From contig JAUYLM010000012.1 of assembly GCA_030698965.1 (NCBI GenBank), positions 1-7,624 on the forward strand: 7,624 nt of DNA, written 5' to 3'. The DNA comes from a bacterium. GTDB lineage: Bacteria > Patescibacteriota > Minisyncoccia > Phycocordibacterales > PALSA-1337. The notes beneath the pieces are model-generated. The model did not search any database. It was not told the origin of the DNA and saw only the letters and a program-made list of their open reading frames with translations. Below are positions 5,695 to 7,624 of this stretch, piece after piece. The first letter of the stretch is position 1; each line of letters begins with the position of its first letter. The translations under genes and the position numbers were made by a program.

Positions 5695-7297
5695 TGCTAT
5701 AAACATATTTATTCTTTTTGTTATGCTGTTAAACAGCACATATGGCCTCATTGTATATTCAAGAAATAGAGGTGATAAAACAAATTTTTTCTTTTTCATA
5801 CTCACTATAAGTATAAGTATGTGGGGACTGAGTATGCTCGGATATAGAGGTTTTTCTGACGATGATGTGGTCTTATTCATGTCCCGATTGCTTTATTTTT
5901 CTGCAATAATGATTCCGACTGCATTCGTTTATTTTGTTTTAGTTTTTCCGAATCAAAATATTAAAATAAGTGCTTATCAAAAATATCTTACTCCAATTCC
6001 ACTAATTGTATTGTGTGTATTGGCATTGTATCCGGGAGGATTTATACACGATGTAATCGTTCGATCGAATGAAGAGCCATTTATCATTTTTAACCAACTA
6101 ACCCATATACTTTTTGGTTTGTATGTGGTGAGTTACTTCAGTTGGGCATACTGGATTGTCTATAAGAAATATCTTGTTGCCAACAACATTCTTAAAATAC
6201 AATTAGGATACATTTTTATTGGAACTTTTGTTTCGACAGTAATTACTCTAATAACAAATTTAGGTTTACTTTATTTTGGTAATTTTGCTCTTAATTGGGT
6301 TGGTCAAGTGGGAATAATATTTATGATAACTCTAATTTTCTACTCAATTTTAAAGTTTCATTTATTTAACATTAAAGTTATTGCCACAGAACTCTTCGTA
6401 TTTATTTTGTGGGTATTCATATTCGTTAAATTCTTTCTTTCAAATAACCTTCAGGATCAAATTGTAAATGCAGTTTTACTACTACTCCTAATAATTATCG
6501 GTACTTTCCTCATCAAATCGGTAATCAAAGAAGTCAATCAGCGGGAGAAGATAGAGAAGCTGGCGGCGGATTTGCAGACAGCGAACGACAGACTGCTAGA
6601 ACTCGACAAGCAGAAGTCCGAATTCGTTTCATTTGCCACGCACCAGCTCAGAGCTCCGCTCACTGCCATGAAGGGCTACGCTTCGCTGATCTTGGAAGGG
6701 GATCTGGGCAAACTTTCCACTGTCATACGAGACGCCATCACGCGAATCTACGATTCTTCCAAGACTCTCACAAATATTGTTGATGACTATCTGAATATCT
6801 CCAGGATCGAGCTTGGGAGCATGAAGTACTCTTTTGAGCCTGTTGATCTCAAAGAGCTTGTCGGAGATGTCATCGCCGAACTGAAACCGAATATTGAAAA
6901 GAGCGGACTCGCGCTTTCATTCAGCGCCGATAAAGACAAAAAGTACATTGTCCAAGCTGACAGGGATAAGTTCAAGCAGATCATATCCAACATCATAGAT
7001 AATTCCGTAAAGTACACTCCTTCCGGATCCGTCGCAATTTCTTTGGACAAGAAGGATAAAAAGATAATATTTTCAGTGAAAGATACGGGAATCGGGATCG
7101 CGACAGCCGTCATGTCAAAGCTTTTCGCGAAATTCTCCAGGGCAGACAATGCCAATAAGCAAAATATACACGGAACCGGTCTCGGCCTATTCGTAGCAAA
7201 GGAGATTGTGTTGGCTCACAATGGAAAAATATGGGCGGAGTCTGATGGGGAAGGAAGAGGATCCGCTTTCTTTGTGGAATGGGAAGAAGCTTTGTAG
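5678..7297 (+). CDS. Membrane sensor histidine kinase (7TM-like sensor, HisKA, HATPase_c)
   Basis: 539 residues. Nine or so hydrophobic segments fill residues 8-282 (about 8-26, 36-54, 68-90, 104-120, 138-163, 175-199, 208-226, 238-255, 262-282), with YSILKFHLFNIKVIATE (222-238) before the last two. A charged linker (284-312) leads into HisKA, where FATHQLRAPL (319-328) places the phospho-acceptor at His322. The ATPase domain shows the N box (Asn438 and Asn442 in SNIIDNSVKYTP), the G1 box DTGIGIA (469-475), the F box LFAKFSR (482-488) and the G2 box HGTGLGL (498-504). It should autophosphorylate and pass phosphate to a response regulator that is not in this window. ATG 5678 lies inside the reductase gene with no Shine-Dalgarno site, implying coupled translation. 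The first 280 codons are AT-rich while the catalytic half is GC-balanced, so the gene looks chimeric. It converges on yqeY with a 3-base gap. Kinase identity is secure; the stimulus is unknown. Confidence 0.95.
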   Translation: MNFNLDAINIFILFVMLLNSTYGLIVYSRNRGDKTNFFFFILTISISMWGLSMLGYRGFSDDDVVLFMSRLLYFSAIMIPTAFVYFVLVFPNQNIKISAYQKYLTPIPLIVLCVLALYPGGFIHDVIVRSNEEPFIIFNQLTHILFGLYVVSYFSWAYWIVYKKYLVANNILKIQLGYIFIGTFVSTVITLITNLGLLYFGNFALNWVGQVGIIFMITLIFYSILKFHLFNIKVIATELFVFILWVFIFVKFFLSNNLQDQIVNAVLLLLLIIIGTFLIKSVIKEVNQREKIEKLAADLQTANDRLLELDKQKSEFVSFATHQLRAPLTAMKGYASLILEGDLGKLSTVIRDAITRIYDSSKTLTNIVDDYLNISRIELGSMKYSFEPVDLKELVGDVIAELKPNIEKSGLALSFSADKDKKYIVQADRDKFKQIISNIIDNSVKYTPSGSVAISLDKKDKKIIFSVKDTGIGIATAVMSKLFAKFSRADNANKQNIHGTGLGLFVAKEIVLAHNGKIWAESDGEGRGSAFFVEWEEAL

Positions 7298-7300
7298 CAA

Positions 7301-7624
7301 TTATCCTTTTACGACTTCGTCAATTACGGCTTTCACGTCAGACCCGTCAGCCTTGCCTTTCAGCTCTTTCATTATTGTTCCCATGAATTGGCCCATTTTT
7401 GTCTTGTCCAGAGGTCCTTCTGATTCTAACTTGGCTTGAACCACTTTTCGTATTTCATCACGGCCCATGCTTGCAGGAAGGAACTCTTCCAGGATTTTCA
7501 ACTCAGCTTTTTCTTTATCCGCAAGGTCGCTCCTTCCGCCTTTTTCGAATTGCTCAATTGAATCTTTTCTTTGCTTGACTGAACGCTTTATGATTGCTAT
7601 GACATCCTCATCTTTGAGAACCGG
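7301..7624 (-). CDS. yqeY: GatB/YqeY-domain protein, C-terminal part (runs off the right edge)
   Basis: The leftward frame is open from the window edge to TAA at 7301-7303, giving the last 107 residues of a family usually about 150 long. Recognisable family features, in order: VKQRKDSIEQFEKGGRSDL near the start of the visible part, then DKEKAELKILEEFLPASM, then KMGQFMGTIMKELKGKADGS and a terminal VIDEVVKG. YqeY resembles the tRNA-binding helical tail of the GatB subunit of the Asp/Glu-tRNA amidotransferase; its own biochemical role is not established. The TTG near 7501 is an internal leucine codon, not the start. The gene converges with the histidine kinase three bases away, with no visible terminator hairpin between them, so each transcript probably reads into the other's 3' end. 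Confidence 0.93.
   Translation of the reverse strand, partial: PVLKDEDVIAIIKRSVKQRKDSIEQFEKGGRSDLADKEKAELKILEEFLPASMGRDEIRKVVQAKLESEGPLDKTKMGQFMGTIMKELKGKADGSDVKAVIDEVVKG

Noticed and set aside
6787..7155. Leftward 122-codon open frame inside the kinase
   Set aside because: It is antisense to the HisKA/HATPase region, whose motifs are unmistakable.
7301..7501. Short 66-residue gene starting at a TTG
   Set aside because: The same frame continues without a stop to the window edge and the extra residues match the YqeY family, so the TTG is an internal leucine.
1..7624. tRNA or rRNA genes, CRISPR arrays, insertion sequences, recoded UGA
   Set aside because: None seen: no spaced direct repeats, no transposase-like frame, no cloverleaf noticed by eye, and TGA ends valS and the reductase at sensible positions.

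Overview
The window reads as chromosomal DNA from a small-genome bacterium, most likely a member of the Patescibacteria (Candidate Phyla Radiation). I infer this from the compact valyl-tRNA synthetase without its C-terminal arm, the kinase H-box of the form THQLRAPL behind a multi-spanning membrane sensor, very tight gene packing with overlaps, and several starts with no Shine-Dalgarno site. All seven complete or partial genes with a visible stop end sensibly at TAA, TAG or TGA, so there is no sign of UGA recoding. Lineage is an inference from sequence character, not from a database search.

Layout. Bases 1-141 hold the possible tail of a rightward gene and a hairpin that can terminate transcription both ways. 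A leftward 153-residue gene of unknown function (139-600, strong Shine-Dalgarno) is divergent from a rightward pair: valS (711-2858) and, one base later, a PlsC-type acyltransferase (2860-3570). A leftward membrane protein (3553-4461) overlaps the acyltransferase tail to tail by 18 bases. It is a kinase-less relative of the sensor half of the histidine kinase further right. A 69-base divergent promoter region separates it from a rightward pair: an acyl-ACP-reductase-like oxidoreductase (4531-5694) overlapping by 17 bases the start of a full sensor histidine kinase (5678-7297). A YqeY-family gene (7301-7624, partial) faces the kinase from the right edge.

The part that stands out is about 3553-7297. 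Two membrane sensors of the same family, one with and one without a kinase, flank a soluble acyl-reductase-like enzyme. A block of roughly 2.7 kb (about 3835-6520) is much richer in A+T, including in the soluble enzyme, than the DNA on both sides. Its edges fall inside the two sensor genes, in conserved and oppositely oriented segments. This looks like a chimeric or transferred module. One hypothesis is a lipid-derived (aldehyde or acyl) signal or membrane-state system, in which the enzyme makes or consumes what the sensors perceive. No response regulator is in the window, so the output is unknown.

Housekeeping functions on the flanks are translation (valS, yqeY) and phospholipid acylation (plsC-like). 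No RNA genes, insertion sequences or CRISPR arrays were seen, and no stretch over 300 bases lacks a gene.
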